NCBI RefSeq assembly: GCF_024611995.1
Contig: NZ_CP102509.1
Coordinates: 3,720,001-3,784,000 of the forward strand
Length of the DNA: 64,000 nucleotides
From: Streptomyces sp. NBC_00162
GTDB lineage: Bacteria; Actinomycetota; Actinomycetes; Streptomycetales; Streptomycetaceae
Direction: 5' to 3'
Below the pieces are notes generated by a model. The model was not told the DNA's origin. It saw nothing but the letters and a program-made list of their open reading frames with translations, and ran no database searches. Each line of letters opens with the position of its first letter. The first letter of the stretch is position 1. This document shows positions 16,530 through 23,540 of this stretch, in pieces. A program made the translations under genes and the position numbers.

Positions 16530-16625
16530 GAGGCCCAGGCGAGCGGCCCTGTGTGCGGTCCAGCGCGCACGACTCCCCCGGAGTTCGTTCTCCGTACGCC
16601 AGTCGCCGTGCGTACCGACCACCTT
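16530..16625 (-). ncRNA. ZTP (pfl) riboswitch upstream of glyA
   Basis: Read on the minus strand, the glyA leader contains the two conserved pieces of the pfl/ZTP aptamer. The first half has GGCGACUGGCGUACGG (conserved ACUGGCG = plus strand 16597-16603) closed by a GUACGC/GCGUAC stem and followed by the CUCCGGGGGAG-type segment. The 3' half has CCGCUCGCCUGGGCC (conserved GCCUGGGCC = plus 16532-16540). Immediately downstream CCUCGCGGGG can pair with CCCCGGAGG, which contains the glyA ribosome site. This suggests translational control by sequestration. ZTP riboswitches are known upstream of glyA, purH and folate genes. Core identified by eye, not by covariance search. Confidence 0.78.
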
Positions 16626-16725
16626 AGCGGGCGCGCCACGAGAAAGGTTTCTCCGTCCTGTATACGAGCGAGGATGGACAGTGACGCCACCCTCGTCACA
16701 GGCCTGACGGACGATCGGAGACCCC

Positions 16726-17931
16726 GTGTCGAAAACTTCTGATGCCATCCGCTCCGCCGACGCGCACAGCGCGCACAACTATCACCCGCTGCCCGTCGTC
16801 GTCGCTTCCGCGGACGGCGCGTGGATGACCGACGTGGAGGGCCGCCGGTACCTGGACATGCTCGCCGGCTACTCGGCGCTCAACTTCGGCCACGGCAACC
16901 GCCGTCTGCTCGACGCCGCCCGCGCCCAGCTGGAGCGGGTCACGCTCACCTCGCGGGCCTTCTTCCACGACCGCTTCGCCGACTTCTGCACCGAACTCGC
17001 CTCGCTGTGCGGCAAGGAGATGGTGCTGCCCATGAACACGGGCGCGGAGGCCGTGGAGACGGCCGTGAAGACCGCCCGCAAGTGGGGTTACGAGGTCAAG
17101 GGCGTCCCGGACGGCCACGCCAAGATCGTGGTCGCCGCCGACAACTTCCACGGCCGGACGACGACCATCGTCTCCTTCTCCACGGACCACGAATCGCGCG
17201 ACCACTTCGGTCCGTACACCCCGGGCTTCGAGATCGTCCCGTACGGGGACCTCACCGCGCTGGCCCACGCCGTCACCGAGAACACGGTCGCCGTCCTGCT
17301 GGAGCCGATCCAGGGCGAGGCGGGGGTGCTGGTGCCGCCCGCCGGGTACCTGAGCGGCGTACGGGAGCTCACGCGCGAGCGGAACGTCCTGTTCATGGCG
17401 GACGAGATCCAGTCGGGGCTGGGCCGGACCGGCAAGACCTTCGCGTGCGAGCACGAGGGGGTCGTCCCCGACGTGTACATCCTCGGCAAGGCCCTCGGCG
17501 GCGGGGTGGTGCCCGTATCGGCCGTGGTCGCCGACCGGGACGTGCTCGGGGTGTTCCGGCCGGGCGAGCACGGGTCCACCTTCGGCGGGAACCCGTTGGC
17601 CTGCGCCGTCGCCCTGGAGGTCATCGCGATGCTGAAGACCGGCGAGTACCAGCAGCGCGCCACCGAGCTCGGCGACCACCTGCACCGGGAGCTGAACCTG
17701 CTGGTCGGCGGGGGCGCGGTGACCGCCGTACGGGGGCGGGGGCTGTGGGCGGGCGTGGACATCGACCCGTCGCGCGGGACCGGACGGCAGATCTCCGAGA
17801 AGCTGATGGAACTGGGCGTGCTGGTGAAGGACACCCACGGGTCGACGATCCGCATCGCCCCGCCGCTGGTGATCAGCAAGGAGGACCTGGACTGGGGGCT
17901 GGACCAGCTCAGGTCTCTCCTGGCCGCCTGA
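16726..17931 (+). CDS. rocD: ornithine aminotransferase
   Basis: A 401-residue class III PLP aminotransferase. NTGAEAVETAVKTARKWGY (about residues 105-123) and NFHGRT are typical of ornithine-oxo-acid transaminase. The nucleotide-cofactor motif LLEPIQGEAGV, the cofactor Asp in FMADEIQSGLGRTG, and the catalytic Lys in ILGKALGGG are all intact, as is GEHGSTFGGNP. It converts ornithine and 2-oxoglutarate to glutamate-semialdehyde and glutamate in the cytoplasm. Starts at GTG. It is divergent from glyA and followed closely by a convergent gene. Confidence 0.92.
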   Translation: MSKTSDAIRSADAHSAHNYHPLPVVVASADGAWMTDVEGRRYLDMLAGYSALNFGHGNRRLLDAARAQLERVTLTSRAFFHDRFADFCTELASLCGKEMVLPMNTGAEAVETAVKTARKWGYEVKGVPDGHAKIVVAADNFHGRTTTIVSFSTDHESRDHFGPYTPGFEIVPYGDLTALAHAVTENTVAVLLEPIQGEAGVLVPPAGYLSGVRELTRERNVLFMADEIQSGLGRTGKTFACEHEGVVPDVYILGKALGGGVVPVSAVVADRDVLGVFRPGEHGSTFGGNPLACAVALEVIAMLKTGEYQQRATELGDHLHRELNLLVGGGAVTAVRGRGLWAGVDIDPSRGTGRQISEKLMELGVLVKDTHGSTIRIAPPLVISKEDLDWGLDQLRSLLAA

Positions 17932-17948
17932 TCAGAGGATGCTGTTCC

Positions 17949-19139
17949 CTACAAGATGACGTGGGGCAGGAAGCGGGCGTACTCGTCCGTGACCGGCCCC
18001 GCCGATTCGCGGATGCCGAGCCCCGCCGCCTCGTCCTCGACGACCCACGCGCCGAGCACCACCCGGTTGCCGTCGAAGTCGGGCAGCGGGGCCAGGCCCT
18101 GGAAGCAGTACCGCTCGTCGTCGAGCGCCGTGAACGGCTCGCCGCCGGGTTCGTGGAGGGTGACCCCGGCGCCCTCGCGGCCCAGCAGCGGCTTGGCGAC
18201 GTAACCGCCCTCGTCGGCCAGCTCGCGCGGGCCGTCGAGGTAGGCGGGCAGCAGGTTGGGGTGTTCCGGGAAGAGCTCCCACAGGATCGCGAGCAGCGCC
18301 TTGTTGGACAGCAGCATCTTCCACAGCGGCTCGATCCAGCAGGTGGTACCGGAGCCGCCGCCGTGGTCGTAGGTGCCGAGGACCTGGGGGCCGAACTGGT
18401 CCGTGGCCAGCCACTCCCAGGGGTAGAGCTTGAAGCAGCTGCGGATGAAGCGGAGCTTCTCGTCCACGAAGCGGCCGGACAGGCTGTCCCACCCGATCTG
18501 CTCGACGGACAGGGCCTGGGTGTCCAGGCCCGCCTGCTCGGCGGTCTCCTGGAGGTAGGCGACCGTCATCAGGTCCTCGCCGAGCTCGTCCGTCTCGGAG
18601 TGCGCGAAGTGCAGCGGGCCGGGCGGCAGCAGCTCGGCCTGCCGGCGCCAGGCGTCGACGAGGCGTTCGTGGAGGGAGTTCCACTGGTCGGCGCCGGGGA
18701 AGCGCTCCTCCATCCAGAACCACTGCGGACTGGCCGCCTCCACCAGGGAGGTCGGGGTGTCGGCGTTGTACTCCAGCATCTTGGCCGGGCTGCCGGTGCC
18801 GTCGTAGCGCAGGTCGAAACGGCCGTAGAGGGAGGGCTGTTCGGCACGGCGGTGCCAGGACTCGGCGATCAGCGCGGCCAGTTTGGGGTCGGTGATGCCG
18901 AGGTCGGCGAAGCGGTCGTGCTCGACGATGTGCGCGGCAGCGGCCAGGCACATGGCGTGCAGTTCCTCGACCACGTTCTCCAGCGCCTCCACCTCGGGGA
19001 GGGAGAAGGAGTAGTACGCGCTCTCGTCCCAGTAGGGGCGCAGGGAGTCGTCGGGGTAGCGGGTGAGGGGGTAGATCAGCCCCTGTTCCTCGACGGTCTT
19101 CTGCCAGTCGGGGCGGGGCTCGATGGTGTGCCGCTTCAT
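17949..19139 (-). CDS. glutathionylspermidine synthase family (ATP-grasp) enzyme
   Basis: A 396-residue enzyme of the GSP_synth family with ATP-grasp fold. It opens with PRPDWQKTVEEQGLIYPL and carries the family signatures YWDESAYYSFSLPEVEALE, YGRFDLRYDG, LEYNADTPTSLVEA and KPLLGREGAGVTL, the last being part of the ATP-binding loop. Family members form amide bonds with spermidine or related amines; bacterial orthologues in actinobacteria lack a firm substrate. It is followed immediately by a small lipoprotein gene upstream on the same strand, an arrangement common for this family (YjfC/YgiC with YgiB/YjfM-type partner). Confidence 0.85.
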   Translation of the reverse strand: MKRHTIEPRPDWQKTVEEQGLIYPLTRYPDDSLRPYWDESAYYSFSLPEVEALENVVEELHAMCLAAAAHIVEHDRFADLGITDPKLAALIAESWHRRAEQPSLYGRFDLRYDGTGSPAKMLEYNADTPTSLVEAASPQWFWMEERFPGADQWNSLHERLVDAWRRQAELLPPGPLHFAHSETDELGEDLMTVAYLQETAEQAGLDTQALSVEQIGWDSLSGRFVDEKLRFIRSCFKLYPWEWLATDQFGPQVLGTYDHGGGSGTTCWIEPLWKMLLSNKALLAILWELFPEHPNLLPAYLDGPRELADEGGYVAKPLLGREGAGVTLHEPGGEPFTALDDERYCFQGLAPLPDFDGNRVVLGAWVVEDEAAGLGIRESAGPVTDEYARFLPHVIL

Positions 19140-19157
19140 GTGCTTCTTGCCTGTTCC

Positions 19158-19460
19158 TCAGCCGCCGCTGGAGCCGGAGCTGGAGTGGCCGCCGATGCCG
19201 CCGCGGGTGACGGCGGACTTGTCGAAGCTGCCGCCGGTGACCTTGCCGGACCGGACGGAGCCGCCGTAGTAGTACGCGCCGGTGCCGCCGCTCTTGCACT
19301 CCTTGTTGTTCAGGTGTTCCAGCGTGGAGCGGGACGCGCAGCGCTTGTCCGGCTCGTTGCTGCTGCCGCAGGCCACGAGTGTGGCCGCGAGCAGGCCCAT
19401 GCCGCCGAGCGCGACGGCGCCCGAGCGCATACGGCGCGTGTTGGTGCTGCTGCTGTCCAT
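19158..19460 (-). CDS. small lipoprotein, Ser/Gly-rich
   Basis: A 100-residue exported lipoprotein. The signal peptide ends in a lipobox (L-V-A-C at about residues 28-31). The mature part is Gly/Ser-rich, with a Cys pair (CASR and CKSG) and the tail IGGHSSSGSSGG. It lies 18 bp upstream of the GSP-synthase-like gene. In enterobacteria, YgiB-type lipoproteins accompany YgiC (same ATP-grasp family), so this gene is likely the counterpart. That link is a family-context inference; sequence similarity to YgiB was not established. Confidence 0.7.
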   Translation of the reverse strand: MDSSSTNTRRMRSGAVALGGMGLLAATLVACGSSNEPDKRCASRSTLEHLNNKECKSGGTGAYYYGGSVRSGKVTGGSFDKSAVTRGGIGGHSSSGSSGG

Positions 19461-19563
19461 GTCTGCTGCTCCCCTAGGCCCTGGCGTGCTCCCGACAGAC
19501 TAGAGCGGGGCCCCGGGCCGATGGAATCCGGCCGTCGTGAGATCCGTGACCTAGAGTCAGTTC

Positions 19564-20409
19564 GTGCTCATTGGGATGATTTGCGCGCTCGGTGCGGCGA
19601 TCTGTTTCGGCACGGCGTCCGTTCTGCAGGCGGTGGCGGCGCGGGCCGCGGAGCCGGGGACGGGGTCCGGGGTGGACCCGGCGCTGCTGATGCGGGCGCT
19701 GCGGCAGTGGCGGTATCTCGCCGGTCTGGGCCTGGACGCGGTGGGCTTCGTCCTCCAGATCATCGCGCTGCGCCACATCCCGATCTACGCGGTGGGGGCC
19801 GCGCTGGCCGCGAGTCTGGCCGTGACGGCCGTGGTCGCGTCCCGGCTGCTGAAGGTCCGGCTGTCGAGGATGGAGTGGGGCGCGGTGTGGGTGGTGTGCG
19901 CGGGGCTGCTGATGCTGGGGCTGGCCTCCGGGGAGGAGGGCTCGGGGACCGGGTCGCTCGCGCTGGAGCTGGGGCTGCTGGTGGTGGCGGGTCTGGTGCT
20001 GCTGGTCGGGATGGTGGCGGGCCGGCTCCCGGACGGGCCGCGGGCGCTGGTCCTGGGCCTGGCCGCGGGGACGGGCTTCGGGGTGGTGGAGGTCTCGGTG
20101 CGGCTCATCGATTCCTTCTGGGACCTTCGGGACCCCGCCCTGTACGCGCTGCTGCTGGGCGGCGGCGCGGCCTTCCTGCTGCTCACCTCGGCGCTCCAGC
20201 GCGGCTCGGTGACGGCGGCGACGGCCGGGTTGGTGCTGGGCGAGACGATCGGCCCGGCGGTGGTGGGCGTGGTCTGGCTCGGCGACCGCACCCGCGAGGG
20301 CCTGGCCTGGCTGGCGATCCTCGGCTTCGTCGTGGCGATCGCCGGATCCCTGGCCCTGGCCCGCTTCGGCGAGCCGCCGGAGGTAGCGGAGCCGCTGCCG
20401 ACGCCGTGA
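19564..20409 (+). CDS. DMT-superfamily (EamA-like) membrane transporter
   Basis: A 281-residue polytopic protein with about nine to ten helices, starting GTG with MICALGAAICFGTASVLQAVA. Two EamA-like halves are visible: the first ends near residue 125 and the second includes the conserved GSVTAATAGLVLGETIGPAV. The final helix is followed by a short Pro-rich tail. This class exports small metabolites or drugs; the substrate is unknown. No neighbouring regulator is obvious; the convergent MocR gene ends 9 bp after it. Confidence 0.8.
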   Translation: MLIGMICALGAAICFGTASVLQAVAARAAEPGTGSGVDPALLMRALRQWRYLAGLGLDAVGFVLQIIALRHIPIYAVGAALAASLAVTAVVASRLLKVRLSRMEWGAVWVVCAGLLMLGLASGEEGSGTGSLALELGLLVVAGLVLLVGMVAGRLPDGPRALVLGLAAGTGFGVVEVSVRLIDSFWDLRDPALYALLLGGGAAFLLLTSALQRGSVTAATAGLVLGETIGPAVVGVVWLGDRTREGLAWLAILGFVVAIAGSLALARFGEPPEVAEPLPTP

Positions 20410-20418
20410 CCACGCCTC

Positions 20419-21813
20419 CTAGGGCAACGCCGCGGAGAGTGCCGCCAAGGTCGGCGCCCAGGCGCTGTCCGACGGAGTCCCGTAGCCGACGACCAGGGCG
20501 TCGCGCGGCGGAAGGTCCGCCTCCGGGTGGCGGAACGCGGACAGGCCCTCCAGGGACAGGTCCTGCCAGGCCGCCGACTGGAGCACCGAGCGCTCCGTCC
20601 CCGCCGGAAGGTCCAGCACCGCGTGCAGCCCCGCCGCGATCCCCGACACCCCGACCCGGTCGCCGACGGCCGCCACCAGCTCGTCCCGGCGGCGCCGGTA
20701 GCGCAGGCGCATGCCGCGCACGTGGCGGTCGTACGCCCCCGAGGTGATGAACTCCGCCAGCGTGAGCTGGTCCAGCGCGCTGGAGGTCCGGTCGCTCACG
20801 CCCTTGGCGGCCGCGACCTCGTCCAGCAGCCCCGGCGGGACCACCATCCAGCCCATCCGCAGCCCGGGCGCCAGCGACTTGCTGGCCGTGCCCAGGTACA
20901 CCACCCGGTCCGGATCCAGTCCCTGCAGGGCTCCCACCGGCTGGCGGTCGTAGCGGAACTCCCCGTCGTAGTCGTCCTCCAGGATCAGCCCGCCGGTGGT
21001 CCGGGCCCAGTCGACCGCCGCCGCCCGGCGGGCCGGGGTCAGGGCGGAGCCCGTCGGGAACTGGTGCGCCGGGGTCAGCAGGACGGCGCCCGCCCCGGCG
21101 CCCAGCTCGTCCGTACGGGCCCCGTCCCCGTCCACCCCCAGCGGCCGGGTCCGCAGGCCCGCCCGCGTGAGCAGGTTCCGGTGGACGTCCAGGCCGTACC
21201 CCTCCACCGCCATTTCCCGCACCCGCCGCGTCCGCAGCACCCGGGCCAGCAGGGTCAGCGCGTGCGCGAAGCCGGCGCACAGCACGATCCGCTCCGGGTC
21301 CGCGTACACCCCGCGCGCCCGCGCCAGGTAGCCGGTCAGCGCCTCCCGCAGCTCGGGGCGGCCGCGCCCGTCGGCCCCGTACCCGAAGGCCTCGTTCGGC
21401 GCGTCGGTCAGTGCCCGCCGGGCCGCCGACAGCCAGGCCGCACGCGGGAAGCCGCTCAGGTCCGGGGAGCCGGGCATCAGGCTGTACGAGAGCCCGCGGC
21501 GCGCGGGATGCCGTACGCGGGCGGGCGCCGCGGCCCGGCGCGGCCTCGCCCGCTCCGCGACCCTGGTGCCGGAGCCCTGGCGGGCCGTCAGCCAGCCCTC
21601 GGCGACGAGTTCGGCGTAGGCCTCCGCGACCGTGTTCCGGGCGATCCCCAGATCGGCGGCCAGCGAACGGGAGGACGGCAGCCGGGTCCCGGCCCGCAGC
21701 CGCCCGCTGCGGGCGGCCTCGCGCAGCGCCTCGGTGAGACCGGCCCGCAGCCCGCGGCCGGCGGAGAGGTCGAGATGCAGGTCGGCACCGAAAGTGGCCC
21801 ACGATTCCGTCAT
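20419..21813 (-). CDS. MocR/PdxR-like transcriptional regulator
   Basis: A 464-residue fusion of a GntR-type winged helix (about residues 15-80; LPSSRSLAADLGIARNTVAEAY) with an aminotransferase-like fold I domain (about residues 105-460). The PLP-binding lysine is in YLGTASKSLAPGLRMGW and the cofactor phosphate contacts are recognisable. MocR proteins sense PLP or an amine and often act on the divergent gene. A TATGG-A-CCATA dyad lies 3 bp upstream of its start codon in the 47-bp gap shared with the AhpD-like gene. Regulation of that gene and autoregulation are likely. Confidence 0.9.
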   Translation of the reverse strand: MTESWATFGADLHLDLSAGRGLRAGLTEALREAARSGRLRAGTRLPSSRSLAADLGIARNTVAEAYAELVAEGWLTARQGSGTRVAERARPRRAAAPARVRHPARRGLSYSLMPGSPDLSGFPRAAWLSAARRALTDAPNEAFGYGADGRGRPELREALTGYLARARGVYADPERIVLCAGFAHALTLLARVLRTRRVREMAVEGYGLDVHRNLLTRAGLRTRPLGVDGDGARTDELGAGAGAVLLTPAHQFPTGSALTPARRAAAVDWARTTGGLILEDDYDGEFRYDRQPVGALQGLDPDRVVYLGTASKSLAPGLRMGWMVVPPGLLDEVAAAKGVSDRTSSALDQLTLAEFITSGAYDRHVRGMRLRYRRRRDELVAAVGDRVGVSGIAAGLHAVLDLPAGTERSVLQSAAWQDLSLEGLSAFRHPEADLPPRDALVVGYGTPSDSAWAPTLAALSAALP

Positions 21814-21816
21814 GGA

Positions 21817-21827
21817 TATGGACCATA
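21817..21827. promoter_or_regulatory. candidate MocR operator
   Basis: TATGG-A-CCATA is an inverted repeat, preceded by a second ATGGA half (so ATGGA-TATGGACCAT). It sits between the divergent MocR and AhpD-like genes, overlapping the region expected for both promoters. MocR-type regulators commonly bind ATGG-rich repeats. Candidate only. Confidence 0.4.
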
Positions 21828-21860
21828 GCGGCGGGCCGCCTGTCTTCTACGGTGGATCAC

Positions 21861-22370
21861 ATGACGACCGCACAGAACACGCAGAACACGCAGAACGCAC
21901 CCGAGCACACCCCCCGCATGCACATGGCGAAGCTCGCCCCCGAGGTCTACAAGGCCGTCCTGGGCCTGGAGATCGCCGCCAAGAAGGGCCTGGACCCGGC
22001 CCTCGTCGAACTCGTCAAGATCCGGGCCTCGCAGGTCAACCACTGCGCGTTCTGCCTGGACATGCACACCAAGGACGCCATCGCGGCCGGTGAGAGCGTA
22101 GAGCGGATCGTCCAGCTGGGCGCCTGGGAGGAGTCGCGGCACTTCTACACCGAGAAGGAACTCGCCGCGATCGAACTCACCGAGGCGGTCACGGTCCTCA
22201 CCGACGGGTTCGTGCCCGACGAGGTGTACGAGCGGGCGGCGAAGCACTTCGAGGAGCGCGAGCTGGCCCAACTGATCGCCGTCATCGCGACGATCAACGT
22301 CTGGAACCGCATCGGCGTCACCACCCGCATGGTGCCGGGGCACTACACGCCGGGCATGTACAAGAGCTGA
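21861..22370 (+). CDS. carboxymuconolactone decarboxylase / AhpD-like protein
   Basis: A 169-residue AhpD-like protein. The thiol-redox motif C-A-F-C in NHCAFCLDMHTKDAIA (about residues 61-76) and the following Glu/His positions match the alkylhydroperoxidase AhpD core of the CMD family. It probably acts as a peroxide-linked thiol reductant; true substrate unknown. I chose the ATG at 21861 rather than the in-frame GTG 9 bp upstream because it begins the repeated NTQNTQN stretch without extra residues; either is possible. It is divergent from the MocR regulator, the classic arrangement for a regulated redox gene. Confidence 0.87.
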   Translation: MTTAQNTQNTQNAPEHTPRMHMAKLAPEVYKAVLGLEIAAKKGLDPALVELVKIRASQVNHCAFCLDMHTKDAIAAGESVERIVQLGAWEESRHFYTEKELAAIELTEAVTVLTDGFVPDEVYERAAKHFEERELAQLIAVIATINVWNRIGVTTRMVPGHYTPGMYKS

Positions 22371-22377
22371 CCCCGGC

Positions 22378-23148
22378 TCAGTCCGCCCGGAAGGATTCGA
22401 CGGCCGCCTCAAGGTGCCTGCGCACGAGCGGGACGTCGGTCCTGGGGCCGTAGACCATGAGCACCCAGCGGGTGTCGCCGGCGGCGACGACGAGCCGCAC
22501 GATGGCGTGGGCGGCCGGATCGGACGAGCCGGGGTCGTCGTACTCGTAGACCTGTTCGCAGCCGTCACCGGCCACGGGCTCGTTGGAGATCTCCCGGTAG
22601 CCGGAGCTCTTGCTCAGTTCCGCGGTGGACTCGCGCAGGACCTCGCAGGCGGCCTTGGTGTCCTCGGTGGCCCGGAAGACCTGGAGTCCAGCACTCCGGT
22701 CACCTCCCGCGGGGCGGTAGACGGTCCCGTACGCGGTCTCTCCCGGACTGGCCTGCCAGCCCGGGGGAATCGCGACCGAGAAACCGGCCGCCGTGTCGCG
22801 CACCTGCGTGTAGTCGGACCGCGCGGGGCCCGAGTCCGGGCCCGGGCCCTTGTGGCCCAGGTACAGCCACCCGGCCACGGCGGCGCCCAGCACGGCCACG
22901 CCGAGCGCCACCACCAGGGTCCGCCGGCGCCGCGCGGGGGGCGGCGCCGACGGCCCCTCCGGGAGGGGCGGGACGCCCGGCGGGTACGAGTACGGGGACG
23001 CGGCCGGGGGCGGAGTCGGGGGCGGGGCATCGGGCGCCGTGGCCGGGGCATCGGGCGCGGCCTGCGCCGGGCCCTGCTCCACCCGCTCCACCCGCTCCCA
23101 CCGCTGCGACCGCGGATTCCAGCGGACGCCGCCCTCCCCCGGTGCCAC
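22378..23148 (-). CDS. single-pass membrane protein with PsbP-like extracellular domain
   Basis: A 256-residue protein. After a Pro/Ala-rich cytoplasmic stretch (residues 1-80) and one transmembrane helix (about residues 85-108), the outer part (about residues 125-255) contains GFSVAIPPGWQAS and further alternating strands, resembling a PsbP/DUF1795-like fold. GTG 23148 is used because it lies just 2 bp past the preceding stop; the reading frame extends upstream but into another gene. It is the last gene of a three-gene operon with two unrecognised proteins. Function unknown. Confidence 0.6.
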   Translation of the reverse strand: MAPGEGGVRWNPRSQRWERVERVEQGPAQAAPDAPATAPDAPPPTPPPAASPYSYPPGVPPLPEGPSAPPPARRRRTLVVALGVAVLGAAVAGWLYLGHKGPGPDSGPARSDYTQVRDTAAGFSVAIPPGWQASPGETAYGTVYRPAGGDRSAGLQVFRATEDTKAACEVLRESTAELSKSSGYREISNEPVAGDGCEQVYEYDDPGSSDPAAHAIVRLVVAAGDTRWVLMVYGPRTDVPLVRRHLEAAVESFRAD

Positions 23149-23150
23149 GG

Positions 23151-23540
23151 TCAGCCGCCCAGCGAGGTCAGCAGGGCGGCCAGGGCGGTGGCCGCGCTCA
23201 CGGAGTCCACCAGCGGCGCCCATCTCTCCAGCGCCGCGCGCAGCCGGGCCGGCAGACCCGCCCGTACCTCCCCGCCCGCCTCCAACTCGCCCGCGACCTC
23301 GTCCAGTTCGCCGTCGAGCGCTGCCCGTTCGGGGCTGCGGGGCAGCCGTACGAGGGCCGCGCGCAGCTCCCGTACGGCCTCCAGCAGTTCCTCGGCGCCC
23401 GGCGCGCGGTCCCCCGTACCGCCGTGGTGGACGGTGCTGTTGGTGTTGTGGGTGCCGCCGATGCTGAAGCTGCTGCCGTGGATGTCGCCGATCCGTACCG
23501 CGGGCCGCTCCGCGCCGCTACCACCGCTCGTTTCCGCCAC
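23151..23540 (-). CDS. unknown small protein with Gly/Asn/Ser-rich motif
   Basis: A 129-residue soluble protein that I do not recognise. Residues 17-41 form a Gly/Asn/Ser/Thr/His-rich segment (core SFSIGGTHNTNST). The remainder is helical, rich in Glu/Arg/Leu, and ends in a hydrophobic SAATALAALLTSLGG. The segment's core matches one near the end of the upstream membrane protein, with which it overlaps by 23 bp. Such a motif pattern resembles prion-like amyloid signalling sequences that link a receptor to an effector, but this is a hypothesis. Confidence in the gene is helped by the overlapping, co-directional layout. Confidence 0.55.
   Translation of the reverse strand: MAETSGGSGAERPAVRIGDIHGSSFSIGGTHNTNSTVHHGGTGDRAPGAEELLEAVRELRAALVRLPRSPERAALDGELDEVAGELEAGGEVRAGLPARLRAALERWAPLVDSVSAATALAALLTSLGG

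Noticed and set aside
16821..20747. A 1308-codon open frame on the plus strand across rocD, the glutathionylspermidine-synthase-like gene, lipoprotein and transporter
   Set aside because: It reads through real genes in another frame, has Arg/Gly/Pro-rich nonsense composition, and exists only because high GC lowers stop frequency.
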